The notes beneath the pieces are model-generated. The model was not told where the DNA came from and ran no database searches. It saw nothing but the letters and a program-made list of their open reading frames with translations. The position numbers were made by a program, and so were the translations under genes. DNA of 64,000 bases from Shinisaurus crocodilurus (lineage: Eukaryota; Chordata; Lepidosauria; Squamata; Shinisauridae), in contig CM037880.1 in assembly GCA_021292165.1 (NCBI GenBank), positions 209,834,255 to 209,898,254 of the forward strand, written 5' to 3'. Below are positions 37,441-48,876 of the stretch, in pieces; position 1 is the stretch's first letter; each line of letters starts with the position of its first letter.

Positions 37441-38261
37441 TCTAGTGCAAAATGGCTAATTGGTGGTGTGTAGGCTGGACTCATCCAGATCCTGAAAGGA
37501 ACTTCACTTGGTCCCTGGCAACTGTGCCAAATTTTAATTGAGGTGCAATAATAATAATAAAAAAGTTGCCCACAATTTCACTCACACAGAAAAGAACGAT
37601 GGGATAGAACCAGACCTGTTTGTGCTTAGATTAGACCAGTTGAAATTAGTGGAACAAGTTAGTCATGAGTAACATAATTCCTATGGATCCAACGCACTGT
37701 TTTCAAGTTGTAACAAATTGAGATATCTAATACTTTAATGTTACCTCTGTACTTATTTTACATATATTAGAGATGAGTGGATACCCTCAGTTCTGCATGG
37801 TTATTCCAATATCCATTGGGTTCTGCTCTTTAGAAATTCCATTAGGGATTGTGGATTTTGGAATGTCAATGATGAATTGTACCCATGCAGCCACACACTA
37901 ATCATCCTCATCCTCATCCTCGTCATTATCCTCATCCTCGTCACCATAATCAACTACCACCGTCTTTGGGACTCACAAAGATGCCCCACATTGTCCTGGT
38001 CCTGTATTGCCTTATGAAGCATCCAAGCCTTACTGTTTTGCTAGAGAAATCGTCCTGTGAGTTGACCCAGGCCAGTTTGCTGCTTACATCAGCAGGTAGC
38101 AAGATGGGTTAAATAGTGAGGGGAAGCCCTCTTCTAGCAGTACGGCTAGATGCTTCATAAAACAATGAAGGACTAGGACAATGTGGGGCATCTCTGTTGA
38201 CCAAAGATGTGTGTGTGGGTACATGGAGGGTAAGTTGTGAGTGAGCAGTTTGTGACATTGC

Positions 38262-38471
38262 CAGGGGAGGTGGGTGACTCCTGTGTCAGTGGGGCTCCTT
38301 ATCCATTCCATCTTTCTGTTTGTGCTTTATAGGAGCTACCCATGGTGATAAACTCCACCCCAGAAATAGGTTCACCAGCATGAAGCACCATGGATAGCTC
38401 TTATAAAGCTCAAACGAAAAGATGCAATGGACAAGGAGCCCCACTGACACAGGAGTCACCAGCCTCCACTG
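38262..38471. mobile_element. Family B hAT-type foldback MITE, copy 3
   Basis: 210 bp with ends CAGGGGAGGTGGGTGACTCC / GGAGTCACCAGCCTCCACTG and a perfect 8 bp duplication GACATTGC (38254-38261 and 38472-38479). Confidence 0.93.
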
Positions 38472-38894
38472 GACATTGCACAACATCATCACTTATCATA
38501 GCGCACGTCAGTTAAGGCACCAGCCTTAGCTTACAATATCTTGGCTTTGTGGAGCCCTAGCCAACAAAAATAGCCTTAACTTTGGTCTTAAACTTGCTAG
38601 TTTTGTGATAATTGAATTTGCCTGGTTTTTGAAAAGGAAATGTATAATTACAATGTATTTGAATCTGGCTTCTTGCAGGCTCGCCTATATGATAGATGGG
38701 TTCATAAATACTTAACTAAAGACAATCAAGATTTCATTTCAAGAATCGGGTTACTAAAATCTCAGGGAGAACTTTCACAGACAGAGGAGGAGGTCCCCTG
38801 CTAGACAGTCACCCTCCACACAGAGAAAGTGATGACGATGGTGAGGGAGGGGGTGGATCTAGGAAGGTCATCCCCGCTTCCCTTCCCCATGTGT

Positions 38895-39195
38895 AAAGCT
38901 TAGAAGGCGATCACTCGTGGCTGAGTAAGATTGTCTTCCAGGATAAAGTTACAAAAAGAAAATTATAAAAAGAGTAAATTCTAAAGAAAATGTGTAGACT
39001 CTAGCGATGGGTCCGTAAGTGACTGTGGAGGCCAATTCTAGATCCACACAGCTTCCCACAGTGAGGACACAGGTTACCAGATGGAAGATGGATCATGCAA
39101 AGGATTCGTTTGACGTGCTTTTCGCTTAGCACGTTTCTCCCTTTCACCTTGCACTCAGGCTTCTTCAAAGTCCATAGAACCTTTGTGAAAGGGCA
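38895..39195. repeat. Dispersed repeat, class unknown
   Basis: GATCACTCGTGGCTGAGTAAG...CACACAGCTTCCCACAGTGA...GTGCTTTTCGCTTAGCACG. I recall this pattern as a common lizard repeat but cannot give its class. Confidence 0.4.
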
Positions 39196-39419
39196 ACCTC
39201 CAATGGGAATGACTGAATAGGGCTAGATTCTCACGAACATCTTAGTGAGCATTCATAGAGTGTGAATGCATGTTCAGTGTAACGTGCGAATATACCCCTA
39301 GTGTGAGACACAATCCTCGTACATCCTTTTCCTACCACAGGGAAAGTAAGAGGTACCCCAGAAAGATTTGTGAAACAGAGAATTACATTTTTGAAAATAT
39401 TTACCAGGTACATAGAGGA

Positions 39420-39655
39420 ATTCCAACCACAATCTACCCGGACACTACGCTCAACATCTGGGGCCTTCCCCCAATTGCCACCTCCGAGGGAGGCTCGGTT
39501 GGTGGAAACAAGGAAGAGGGCCTTTTCTGTGGCAGCCCCCCAATTGTGGAACAAGCTCCCCACTGAGGCCTGCCTGGCACCAACTTTACTATTATTTTGG
39601 CACCAGGTTAAGACTGTCCTCTATGCCATGGCATTTAACAGCTCCAAATAATACA
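39420..39655 (+). mobile_element. L2-type LINE C-terminal fragment
   Basis: A frame within 39370-39651 reads EARLVETRKRAFSVAAPQLW, NKLPTEACLAPTL and QVKTVLYAMAF, like the end of L2 ORF2. Related antisense sequence is at 55085-55250. Confidence 0.7.
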
Positions 39656-40081
39656 TGGCAGGTGTGTGTGTGTGTGTCAGTTTTTAGGTCCAGACAGGAC
39701 CCAGAGGCAGAATGGAAAGCAAGGTAGACTGATGCAGAAGTGTTGTTTATAGGGATGAGCATTATTTCATGAGCCCTGCTCATGTGACATGTCCATGGAT
39801 ATGAAAGGGATCCAGATAGCACCCACTGTCTCTGCCCTTGATGTTCAGCCAAGGGCTTGCACTGTGCCGTAGGTTGAACCAATGAACAAAGGAGTATGGA
39901 TGTACACAAACAACAACACACTGCCTCTCTTCCAGATTCTCTGTAATGGCGTGTCCAAAGAGTCAGTGTTGCGAAGGGTATGATCATGTGCCCCCTAGAC
40001 ATCATCTGAGGGGCCATAGGATAGTTTGGATTCCCAGATCTGATGTCAGAAACAGCACTCCAACCTTGAAGCTAGGAATCA

Positions 40082-40250
40082 GAGCTTTCTAGGGGTGGGC
40101 GAACTGCCCACCCCCGACTCGCCAGGTGCTCGGCGAGCACCCCCACCGCATGATCCACTGTGAGCGCCTGGCTGAGCGCCAGGCGCTCGGTGGACTTCCG
40201 GGTGCCTAGTGCGTCACTTCCGGGTCCCCGGTGCTGCGTTTCTTACATAA
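40082..40250. mobile_element. GC-rich palindromic piece, family C-like
   Basis: GGGGTGGGCGAACTGCCCACCCC and GAGCGCCTGGCTGAGCGCCAGGCGCTC are local palindromes; ACTTCCGGGTCCCCGGTGCTGCG is shared with 45880-46090. Only part of an element. Confidence 0.45.
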
Positions 40251-40567
40251 ATATCATGGAAAACCACCTTAAAATGGCCACGAATAGCAAACCATTAACT
40301 GTGGTTTCCAGAAGCCTTCTGGGCAGTCCGTGACTGAGTACAATGTGGGAACACCGGCCGGCAATGTGTAATGGGAAGGGGCAATGCAGGAAGTGATCAT
40401 TGGTTTAAGAACAGAGGTGATCAGGGCAGATCAGTCAGTGGCTCAGACCCTGAGACACAGAGGGCGGAGCCTTGAAGCTATGGGATGGTGCCCCTTAGAT
40501 CAGGAGGTGGAGTTTGGCAGGATGAGGTGGAGACTGGTGAAGGAAAGGGATGATGCTTGCTGACTCG

Positions 40568-41329
40568 GGGTGAAGAGCTTGCCTGTGCCTGGAGGCTCAG
40601 GAAGGACCCTGGTGAAGAAGATGGGGTGCCATTGAAGGCTTAGAGGACACAGCAGTCGGGAAGCCAGAAGAGGAATTTTTGGTCCCTCTTGTCAAGGAGT
40701 TCAGGACCTGAAGAGCAAGGGTTAAATGGGAAAATCTGTCTCCCTGGGGAAAAAGCCTCTAAACCTAAGTGAAAATGAGCTTACTCTTTGCTATAGGAGA
40801 CATTATTGCTAAGAGCCCAACGCTATGAGGCCTTGGCAGGCAGCCCAGGTGTAAGGGCAGTTGACAGCTTGCAGCTGGAGTGGTGTTGGTTCGAGGCTGC
40901 AGGGTGATGTAAGCTGGGGAGATAATGGATCATCATCTGATCTGATTGGTTCCCGAGATCTGCCCGGTTGCCAGGGTGGGAGGATAAGAGATGCAGAGGG
41001 AAATGAGCAAGTTGGCCCCTTTCGGAAAGGCTTACTGACCGGAGGTGCTGCTGCACATTGGGACCCAGTTCTTTTGGAGACCTGTTGCTTAGGTAACATG
41101 TGAGCAGGGTGAGAGTTTGTTATTTTGCCTGAAGGTGATGTACTAAGAAGAGTCTGTGCACTCTTGGATGGTTGGATTTGTTATGGTCTTTCCCCCTTTG
41201 ATTTCCCCTTATTTATTTATTTACTTACTTACTTAATTAATTAATTTATATTTATTTATCAGCCACCCTGGGCGATGTACACAGAAAGGTTCCTTCCTGA
41301 GCCTCCAGGCACAGGCAAGCTCTTCACCC
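40568..41329. repeat. Spaced inverted repeat, 43 bp arms
   Basis: The arm 40568-40610 (GGGTGAAGAGCTTGCCTG...) and the arm 41287-41329 are reverse complements at 42 of 43 positions, 676 bp apart. The right arm lies just after an (ATTT/ACTT)n tract. The sequence between has no assigned family. Confidence 0.85.
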
Positions 41330-41560
41330 TTCCTTTTGTTTTAACCTGCATTTGTTTTCCCTTTTGTTTCCCTCTTAATATGTTTTCCCTTTTGTTTCTC
41401 TCTTAATAAACTTTTAGAACTATTCTGAGTGGTGGTGTGTTTCTTTAGATTCAATTGGCCAAGCTACCTAATTAGGTTCTAAGAAGGCAAAAGGGGAGAG
41501 GTTGTGCGGTTGTGAGCATTAGGAACCCTCTTTCCGGCTCCCGGATTTAAAAGCTTTATA
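41200..41560. other. Simple repeat plus LTR-like sequence, unassigned
   Basis: (TTTA/CTTA)n at 41205-41262, then pyrimidine-rich sequence with AATAAA (41405-41410) and a TCTGAGTGGTGGTGTGTTTC stretch that resembles the R/U5 part of a long terminal repeat. I see no primer-binding site or second copy, so this is weak. Confidence 0.25.
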
Positions 41561-42424
41561 ATTGTAGCTTCCTTCTCAGAATCTCTAGGGAAAGGATTAA
41601 AACAGGGTTAGGAAACCTCCAGATATTTTTGACCACACCTCCCATAATCCCTGGACATTGGCCATGCAAGCTAGCGCTTGTCCCAGGCCATTATGAGAAA
41701 GGACTCATTTCAGTGTTGCTGCAGGAACGGAGGCAATTATCTGTAGTGGTTCTGAATTGCTCTGTTAGCATATGGAGTCATGGATCAACATGCCAAGAAG
41801 CCCTCCCTTTGAGTTCAGTGGGAGTGAGCTTTTGGGATATGGACTTGTTCCAAATGGAGGTGAGACAGAAAATGGACGGGAACGCAATCATGTTCTCTTC
41901 AACAGGAGTCACGGCACAAAAGGGAGCCATCAGCTGAAAGAACAGCCATGGACCATAAACAATCACATTTCTGCTCTGCTGGTGACAGCATCCTGCATAA
42001 TTCATGCTTCATACAGACCAAGCCTCCCCTTTCCAATAAAACTGCATTTTTGTGAGGATTCTTGGCCAGATCACGGATACGCTGTGTGTCTTTTGTTAAG
42101 CACACCGGGAAGCGGAGCCACAAAGAGGTGATGGTGTTAGCTTCCCATTCACTGTGGCGCACTCTAGGATGCAAGAGCCGGGGATGTTAAAATAACGGCC
42201 CATTATACAGACACAGAGCTTTTAATGCTGTGTGGGGTCATCAGTGAGATTGATTCTCCTGAGGCATGAAAAGATTAAACGCTGCCTTCAGAATGCCAGC
42301 AGCTCCAGATAGATGGCAGTAAAAAAAGACAAAAAACAAAAACAACAAAGGCTGGATGAGCGGAGACACTCCTGTTCTCAAACAGAAATGACAGCAGGGC
42401 TTGTCCATGCTGCAGTTCATCACA

Positions 42425-42482
42425 CTTTTTAGAACATCAGAACATTTAGAACTAAGGACTGCCCTGCTTGATCAGACTAAGT
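42425..42482 (-). repeat. CR1-b 3' tail fragment, antisense
   Basis: AGAACATCAGAACATTTAG...CTGCCCTGCTTGATCAGAC is the antisense of the CR1-b end (GTCTGATCCAGCAGGGC). Confidence 0.55.
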
Positions 42483-42671
42483 GTTGCACTGTAGGGTGTT
42501 CTTGCGCAAGGTGCCGACCAGCCAGCTATGCCCTTTCCAGGATATTCCATTCCATATGCCCTTCCCCCCCCCCCAGTTTCCTTTTCTTTCCCAAACAGTC
42601 AGTCAGCATTCTGTGCCCAGCATACCGAGACCTCACTGGGCTATTTTGGGGGGCTCCCCCAGGTTTGCACG

Positions 42672-43227
42672 GTGTGGAGAAAATGGATAGGAAGACATTT
42701 TTCTCCCTCTCTCATGATACTAGAATGTGGGGTCATTCCATGAAGCTGACTGGTAGGAGCTTCAGGATAGATAAAAGGAAGTACTTCTTCACACAGTGCA
42801 TAGCTGAACTATGGAATTCACTTCCAGAAGATGTAGTGATGCCCACGAATCTGGGCAGCTTTAAAAGAGGATTGGACAAATTCATGGAGGAGAAGGCTAT
42901 CAATGGCCACTAGTCATTGACCGGGCAGATGGGCAATTAAAAAATATAATAAATAATAATAATAAATAGTCCTGATTGGCTACATGTTGCCTTCATACTA
43001 TACTACTAATATGAAGGCAACTAATACTACTCTGTATCAGAGGCAGTATGCATATATGTACACCAGTTGCTAGGGAACGTAGGAAGGAGGGTGCTGTTGC
43101 ACTCATGTCCTACTTGCCGGTTGCACTTTGGTAGCTGGTTGGCCACTGTGTGAACAGAATGCTGGACTAGATGGACCTTTGCTCTGACCCAGCATGGCTC
43201 TTCTTATGTTCTCATGCTCTTACGTAA
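42672..43227 (+). mobile_element. CR1-b LINE 3' fragment with a short insertion
   Basis: Encodes MDRKTFFSLSHDTRMWGHSM, SFRIDKRKYFFTQCIAELWN and SLPEDVVMPTNLGSFKRGLD, the CR1 ORF2 C-terminus, then the CR1-b 3' UTR ending TCTTCTTATGTTCTCATGC. A ~48 bp foreign tail is inserted after TACTAGT at 42917, and a small inverted insert follows at 42985. Confidence 0.88.
42917..42967 (+). mobile_element. Very short 5'-truncated L2-like insertion
   Basis: CATTGACCGGGCAGATGGGC...(AAT)n interrupts the CR1-b sequence between ...CTAGT and TAGTCCTGA; TAGT is repeated at both sides. It is only the last ~48 bp of a LINE/SINE tail. Confidence 0.65.
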
Positions 43228-43418
43228 CAGATGTGCCCATCCCTATCTGGGAGGGTTTAGCGTTGGGCACTTGCTTAGAAAATGCTGGATGTTGAACTCC
43301 TTTTGCATCTACCACTGAATGCTCCACATCCATCACCCACCCCTGCCCTATTGCGCTTTCTGATACTTCTGCATGCCTTCAGTGCCAATTGAGCACAAAA
43401 CAAGAACATCTTAGGCCA

Positions 43419-44025
43419 CACTCCAATGAGACTGCCTGTAAACCCTCCGAACTCGGAGGATTATGGGAATCCTACGCAGGTGGGAAGGAGCACTGAGGCG
43501 AAGGTTGCCTCCCTCCCTGCTCCTGCCCTGCAAAGCAGCTAGACAGCCTTTTTCTTCCCTCCAACTGTGGCACTTCAGACAGAGCGGGAAGGAAGGGGGC
43601 TGAGGTGCTGCTAGGATATGTTGCATCTTGATGGCACCAGTCTCCTCTCCCCGCCCGCTGGAATGCCCCCTATACCCCTTCTCTGAGGTTGCTGTTACCA
43701 CCCCAGGGAAGCAGCTGGGGCAGTTCTTTCCACGCCAGCTGTGAGGCGGGGAGGGGGGATCCAAACATGGATCCCCAGCTCCGAGGATGGAGCTGTTTTC
43801 TGACCTCAGAGATGGGAATCTGAATGATCCTATCGCCCTCTGGATCAGTGTTCTCCAACCTTGGGTCCCCAGATGTTTTTGGCCTACAACTCCCAGCATG
43901 CCCCAGCCAGCTACGCTGGCTGGGGCATGCTGGGAGTTGTAGGCCAAAAACATCTGGGGACCCAAGGTTGGAGAACACTGCTGTAGATGCTGTCTGGGGG
44001 CCAAAGGATTGCTCTGCCCAACTGT
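43419..44025 (+). mobile_element. Family D element, copy 3, split by family A copy 5
   Basis: CACTCCAATGAGACTGCCTG...GGTGGGAAGGAGCACTGAGG...GAATGATCCTATCGCCCTCT, then the A element, then CTGTCTGGGGGCCAAAGGATTGC. The A element therefore landed in an existing D element. Confidence 0.7.
43846..43980. mobile_element. Family A hAT MITE, copy 5 (perfect palindrome)
   Basis: 135 bp: two 66 bp arms that are exact reverse complements around TAC. The 8 bp flanks are CTCTGGAT (43838-43845) and CTGTAGAT (43981-43988), only 6 of 8 identical. The arms are identical to those of copy 4 except for its one-base deletion in each arm. Confidence 0.93.
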
Positions 44026-45748
44026 TTTTCATTCATCATACCTCCAGCCCTTGCAACTGTCCTCCTGAAATTTTGAAGGTTTCTTGCCTAGGGACACCTC
44101 TGTGAGTGACATACATAAATTTCTTACAAGTTACCGGAAGAAAAGAAAAGAAATCATGGAGAAAAAAAGAAATCCCTGCAAATTGCATCCAATTATGCCA
44201 TGAAATAAACAAGTTACTGGCAGCTCCCTAAAGTTCCCTAACTGTTTTTATTATGTATATTGTCACCCTGAGAACCTAGGCTGTAGGATGACTCATACTC
44301 ATATATGGAATAAATAGATAAATACATAAAGGCCTGATTTAACCAACACACACGTGTGCTGGTGCTCATTTGTAAAGGGGAGGGGGAAGATGCATACTGA
44401 CAGTTTGGCAAACTGGCCATGTGCCTCAGTCTGAAAGGTGTCTGGAAAAAAAGTGGTTTGTTAGTGGATTGGTGCCGCTCTAGAATGGAGAGCAGGCAAT
44501 TCATTAACCTTAAAATCCAGGGGGAAACTTGAATGGGGAATTTTCCGTAAGCGACCCTCCCGCTAAGTCTGTGTAAGCTAATTCTGGGTATGTTGGGAAA
44601 ACTCCACCAAAACGCTTACTATATACAAATCTCATAAGAATGCACTGGGATCATGTAGGGGCCATCAGTGGCATTGTGAAGGTATGGGATACTCAGGAAA
44701 GCTTTTTCCCATCTCCCTTTGTTTTGGAAATTTTGCTAGATGCAAGGCAAGCCACATGATTTAAAGCCACAATAAGGGCTAGAAGCTTATTTAAAAATAG
44801 AAATCGGAGGGTTGTTATTTGTTGTTGTTATTCCATTACCAGACAGTAAAATGTTCAATTTGTAAAATACAGACTGTCCTGTAGTGCTGTTTCTTTAATA
44901 AACAGAGCCAGCTGAGGTATGAATGAGATTGATTGAACCCGGAACTCGGATTGTAGATTTTGGGACCAAGTTGCAAATTGTTGTTGTTGCTTCTGCTGTT
45001 AAACGTCAGGAACATTTTTATGTTAACCCTCAGGTGCTGAGATGTCAGCCCTGTTGGATAATTCAGATGGCTTTGGGTTTGTTTTTGTTTTTTAAAAAAA
45101 AAGCTTCCTCAAATGCCTCCATGAGGACCGGTCTGTTTGATTATGTCCTGCTTTGACCTTTCAAATGGCAGTGAATCTCCCAGAGGACAGGAAGTTAACA
45201 AGAAAAGAAGTTTAAGCTTAAGTGGGTAGCAGAACATTTCACAAATATATCATCGTTCGAGTGGTTTGGCCAGAGAGCTCTCGATGCACTGAAAACCCCC
45301 AGACCACATTAAGCAAAACAATTTCCAAAGCTGCCGTGATGCTTACATTTCACAGAGTGCATGAAATATAGCAACATGCCAAAGCACTAAAAGCAGAGAG
45401 CCAGTGGTGGAAGCCCCTAAACACACATTCCTTTCATGTTCTTTTAAGCGGCTGATTCGTCTCCATCAGGCCAGGTTTTGCTTTTTGTTCTTTGAAGTGC
45501 TGGACAACAGTTGCTCCGAGCAGGGCTTATCTTTCAATGATGCTCTCTAGCCAATGCGGCAATTGTCAGGAGTCCAGCAAACGGTCAGTATCTGGGTTTC
45601 CAAGTTTGGCTGAATTTTATTTATTCATTTTATTTACTAGTGAATGGACCCAGCTTCACTTGGGTTGGAATAGCTCTTCATTTGATATGGCGAAGGTTTC
45701 ATGCAAACAAACATACCCAGCTATCAGAGTTGCGTGTGCCCTGTCTGA
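44026..45748. other. Mostly single-copy-like intergenic sequence
   Basis: No gene. The stretch 44690-45560 is AT-rich, free of recognisable repeats and compositionally uniform, so it is a reasonable place to look for conserved noncoding sequence. Longest frames (below 100 codons) resemble nothing. Confidence 0.4.
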
Positions 45749-46176
45749 GGGATGTAACCGCAAGTCTCAGGGGGGCTGAAAGCAGGCCGAAATCGGCCCA
45801 CTTGGGCCCCCGTGAGACTCTCGCAACTTACCTGGCCACCGCTCGACACAGGACATTCCGGGGAAAGGAGCTTCCAGGTCCCCAGTGAGTCTTCTTCCAG
45901 TTCCCTGGTGCTGCGTTTTTAGCTTAAAAACCAGGGCAACCCAGCTTGAAACGGCTGCAACTTGCCATTCGTGGCCATTTTAAGCTGGGTTGCCCTGGTT
46001 TTTACGCTAAAAATGCAGTGCCAGCGAACCAGGGAACCGGAAGTAACGCGACGGGGAACCTGTCACGTCACTTCTGGTTCCCTGGTGCTGCGAGTGGCGC
46101 GAGCGTGGCAAGAGTGGGCGGGGGGTGCTCAGGAGCACCCCCTGAGCAGGTAAGCTCCCCGCTCGCCGCACATCCC
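45749..46176. mobile_element. Family C palindromic element, GC-rich subtype
   Basis: 428 bp with ends GGGATGTAACCGC / GCCGCACATCCC. The centre has the inverted pair TAAAAACCAGGGCAACCCAG / CTGGGTTGCCCTGGTTTTTA. The GC-rich shoulders (GGTTCCCTGGTGCTGCG) resemble 40200-40245. Confidence 0.72.
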
Positions 46177-47335
46177 TGCCTTGCTTGCACTGTGATCTGC
46201 GGTCAAAGTCCATACGTTTTTGAGCTTGCCCTGTGATTCCTGGACCAAGAAAATGCATTTGACAGCATGCGTACCTTTGAAAACTGTGCATGAAAAAAAA
46301 AAAAGTGTACTTTTGAAAAAGGTACACAAGCGTGCTTTAATCAATGGGAGGAAAATGTATACTTTTCAAAGATGTGCACAATGGATGAGTACATTTGGGA
46401 AAATATGCATGAAAATATGCACCGAATTTCATGCAAAATGGACAAAAAAAAAACCCCAAAACAATGCTCACAATCTGATACAGACTCGAGTCAGAACGAG
46501 CTTCAGGGTGGAATTCGGAGAACTTTGGTGAGCTCAAGTTTTGCTGATTTGCACATTGCTAACCCTACGGTCAGCCCCTGCCACAGTGCACCTGCATAGC
46601 TTTCCAAGGGAGGAGTCTGTCCACTCCATTCCCCACAAGTGGGAGGGGCTGATATATAACTCTGCCTCTTGGCCTAGTAATCTCCCCTGGTTTCTACATG
46701 CATGCACTGCAGAGCAATGTGCTGGTTAGGGAAGTCTGCCCCTTGTGGCTGAAGATGTTACTGAAGGCTTGAAGCACATGGACACATTAAAATTAATTAA
46801 AATTAATTAATGCACTTTAAAAAAACAAAATAACCACAAGGCACACATCCATAGTATGCATGCCATGTTTCCTATTTCTAGGTGTCACAGTCTTCACACT
46901 ATGGTGCTGAGCTGACAGACACAGAAACATATTTCTTATTATTGATTATATTATCTTAAATATGATTATTTATAGTATAAATATTATTATTCGTTATTTT
47001 AAAGTTGTGTGACATTTTGCTTGGCTCCAATCTTCAGCATATGGAGACAAAAAGCACTGGGAGGATGGGAAACAAATTAAGCAGCCCTATGAGGGAGGAG
47101 GCAAAGCAGTTCAGATTTACTGGCACTCGCATGGCTGAGGTGTACCATGATGACTCCATTTTAGGTCTCAGACTGGCAGGGAAGATATTTAGTTAAGGGA
47201 AGTGGGATCCAAATTCACAGCAATGTTTGAAGATTTGCTCTTCAATGTATTCAAGTTTAAATTGCAAACACCAAAACACAATTTAAGGTATTTTTTTTGT
47301 GGTTACCTATACCTTATATTGTAGTTACTCTAGAG
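46177..47335. other. Intergenic sequence with AT-rich repeats
   Basis: 46200-46570 has recurring TGTGCA...GAAAATATGCATG motifs shared in style with 50270-50400 and 50770-50900, probably parts of another palindromic family. The rest shows no gene or clear repeat. Confidence 0.35.
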
Positions 47336-47471
47336 CAGGGCTCTCCAACCTTAGGTTCCCAGATGTTGCTGGACTACAGCTCCCAGAATCCCTTGCCATT
47401 AGCCATGCTGGCTGGGTATGCTGGGAGCTGTAGGCCAGCAACATCTGGGGACCCAAGGTTGGAGAGCCTTG
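47336..47471. mobile_element. Family A hAT MITE, copy 6
   Basis: 136 bp, start CAGGGCTCTCCAACC, end GGTTGGAGAGCCTTG, perfect 8 bp duplication CTCTAGAG (47328-47335 and 47472-47479). Same GATGTTGCTGG subfamily as copy 2. Confidence 0.9.
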
Positions 47472-47863
47472 CTCTAGAGAAATCTATATGATATTGTATT
47501 TATGGTGCTGAAGCCTCTGATACTGATCGGTTGTGCTCACAGCATCATCATACGCTGATGAGCCATACAATTGCTCAGCGGGGAAGAAGCTGGTGGAATG
47601 TTTCCAGCCCAACCTCTGTGAAACAAAGGAAACCTTCTCAGTTCAGCAATGAATTGATCCACACACAGGCCCCATGGGTAGGGGTAGCTTTGTGGAGCAG
47701 TCTGAGGATTGGGAAGTGGAACAGGGGGGTTGGGAAGCTCCCTGTGGCACCACAACTGAATGAAGGGTGCAGAGTAGTCAGTGGAGTGATCGGGACTCCT
47801 TTTTGTACCCTGGGATTACAAAAATAACAGAGGGGCAGATGCAAACTGAAAGCTGCAGCGAAT

Positions 47864-48117
47864 CATGGAGACCATCTAGCTGTGAGTCCTGCAAGACCTG
47901 GTCCCTGCTTCCCTGGCTCATCACACCTGGCCAGGGAGGGTGGTGCCTGACCGATTCCAGCTACAAAAGCTGCTGCTGCTCCTGCTGAAGGTGCCTGGAG
48001 ACCATCTAGCTGTGAGTCCTGCAAGACCTGGTCCCTGCTTCGCTGGCTCATCACACCTGGCCAGGGAGGGTGGGGCCCGACTGACTCCAGCTACAAAAGC
48101 TGCTGCTGTTCCTGCCT
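47864..48117. repeat. 130 bp tandem duplication
   Basis: ACCATCTAGCTGTGAGTCCT occurs at 47871 and 48001 and the two ~120 bp units are nearly identical through CAGCTACAAAAGCTGCTGCT. Confidence 0.9.
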
Positions 48118-48279
48118 TTTATTTATTTGTTGTTATCTGTAATTATTTCTGTTGTATTTTTTGAATATTTAGTGTTTTTTAAAATATATTTTTAACTTGT
48201 ATTGCTGTTCTTATATTCTGTAGATTATTTTTTTTAATATTATATTCAGTGTTCCTTGATGTTTTGTGTTCATGTCTTT

Positions 48280-48400
48280 TAGATTGTGAGCCTGAGGGCA
48301 GGGGCTGTCTTATTATTAATTTGTGTAAGCCGCTCTGAGAGCCTTTTCTGGCTGAAGAGTGGGGTATAAATGAAATAAATAAATAAATAAATAAATCATG
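48280..48400 (+). repeat. SINE/L2-like 3' tail
   Basis: GAGCCTGAGGGCAGGGGCTG, GTAAGCCGCTCTGAGAGCC, GGGGTATAAATGAAATAAAT then (AAAT)n: a typical 3' tail of squamate SINEs and L2 LINEs. Confidence 0.6.
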
Positions 48401-48821
48401 GATACAGCAATCCCAAAATAAATTGTAAATTATCCAAGATAAGCCAGAAGGTAGACAGAGCAGAATGGATGTAGGGAACAATAACACAACAAAATCGGGA
48501 AAATACATCACCCTACTCTGCCTAAACATCGCTAGCGGTGGGCACAAATGCCTACCCCCAATTCAACATCTCAATCTCATCTTCAGGTGGCAAATGGCCG
48601 GTTTTTGGCCATTCTGGCCAATTCGGGTGCTGCTGGGAAAGTCTGGGGGCTTACCATTTGTGGCATGTGACTCTCCTGCTCATCCTATTTGATGTGGTGA
48701 AAAATTCAAATATTTGCGGCGTGTAATTAGGGTGGGGTGGCAAAGCTCTTTTCAACAGCCACCCACCATTTTGTTTGCAGAGTGACTCCTTCGCTCTCTG
48801 AGGGAAAACATGGTGGCTGCC

Positions 48822-48829
<8 letters not shown>

Positions 48830-48852
<23 letters not shown>

Positions 48853-48876
48853 CAACAACAACAACAACAACAATAA
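48830..48876. repeat. (CA)n/(CAA)n microsatellite
   Basis: CA run followed by CAA units. Confidence 0.9.

Noticed and set aside
41200..41560. Solo LTR
   Set aside because: AATAAA and an R/U5-like stretch are present, but no TG...CA ends, target duplication or second copy could be found.
43411..44004. 197-codon frame on the minus strand
   Set aside because: It spans a family D element and the family A palindrome; the same VFSNLGSPDVFGLQLPACPS peptide appears at every family A copy.
47864..48117. CRISPR-like or satellite array
   Set aside because: Only two units of 130 bp with no spacers; a simple tandem duplication in a vertebrate genome.
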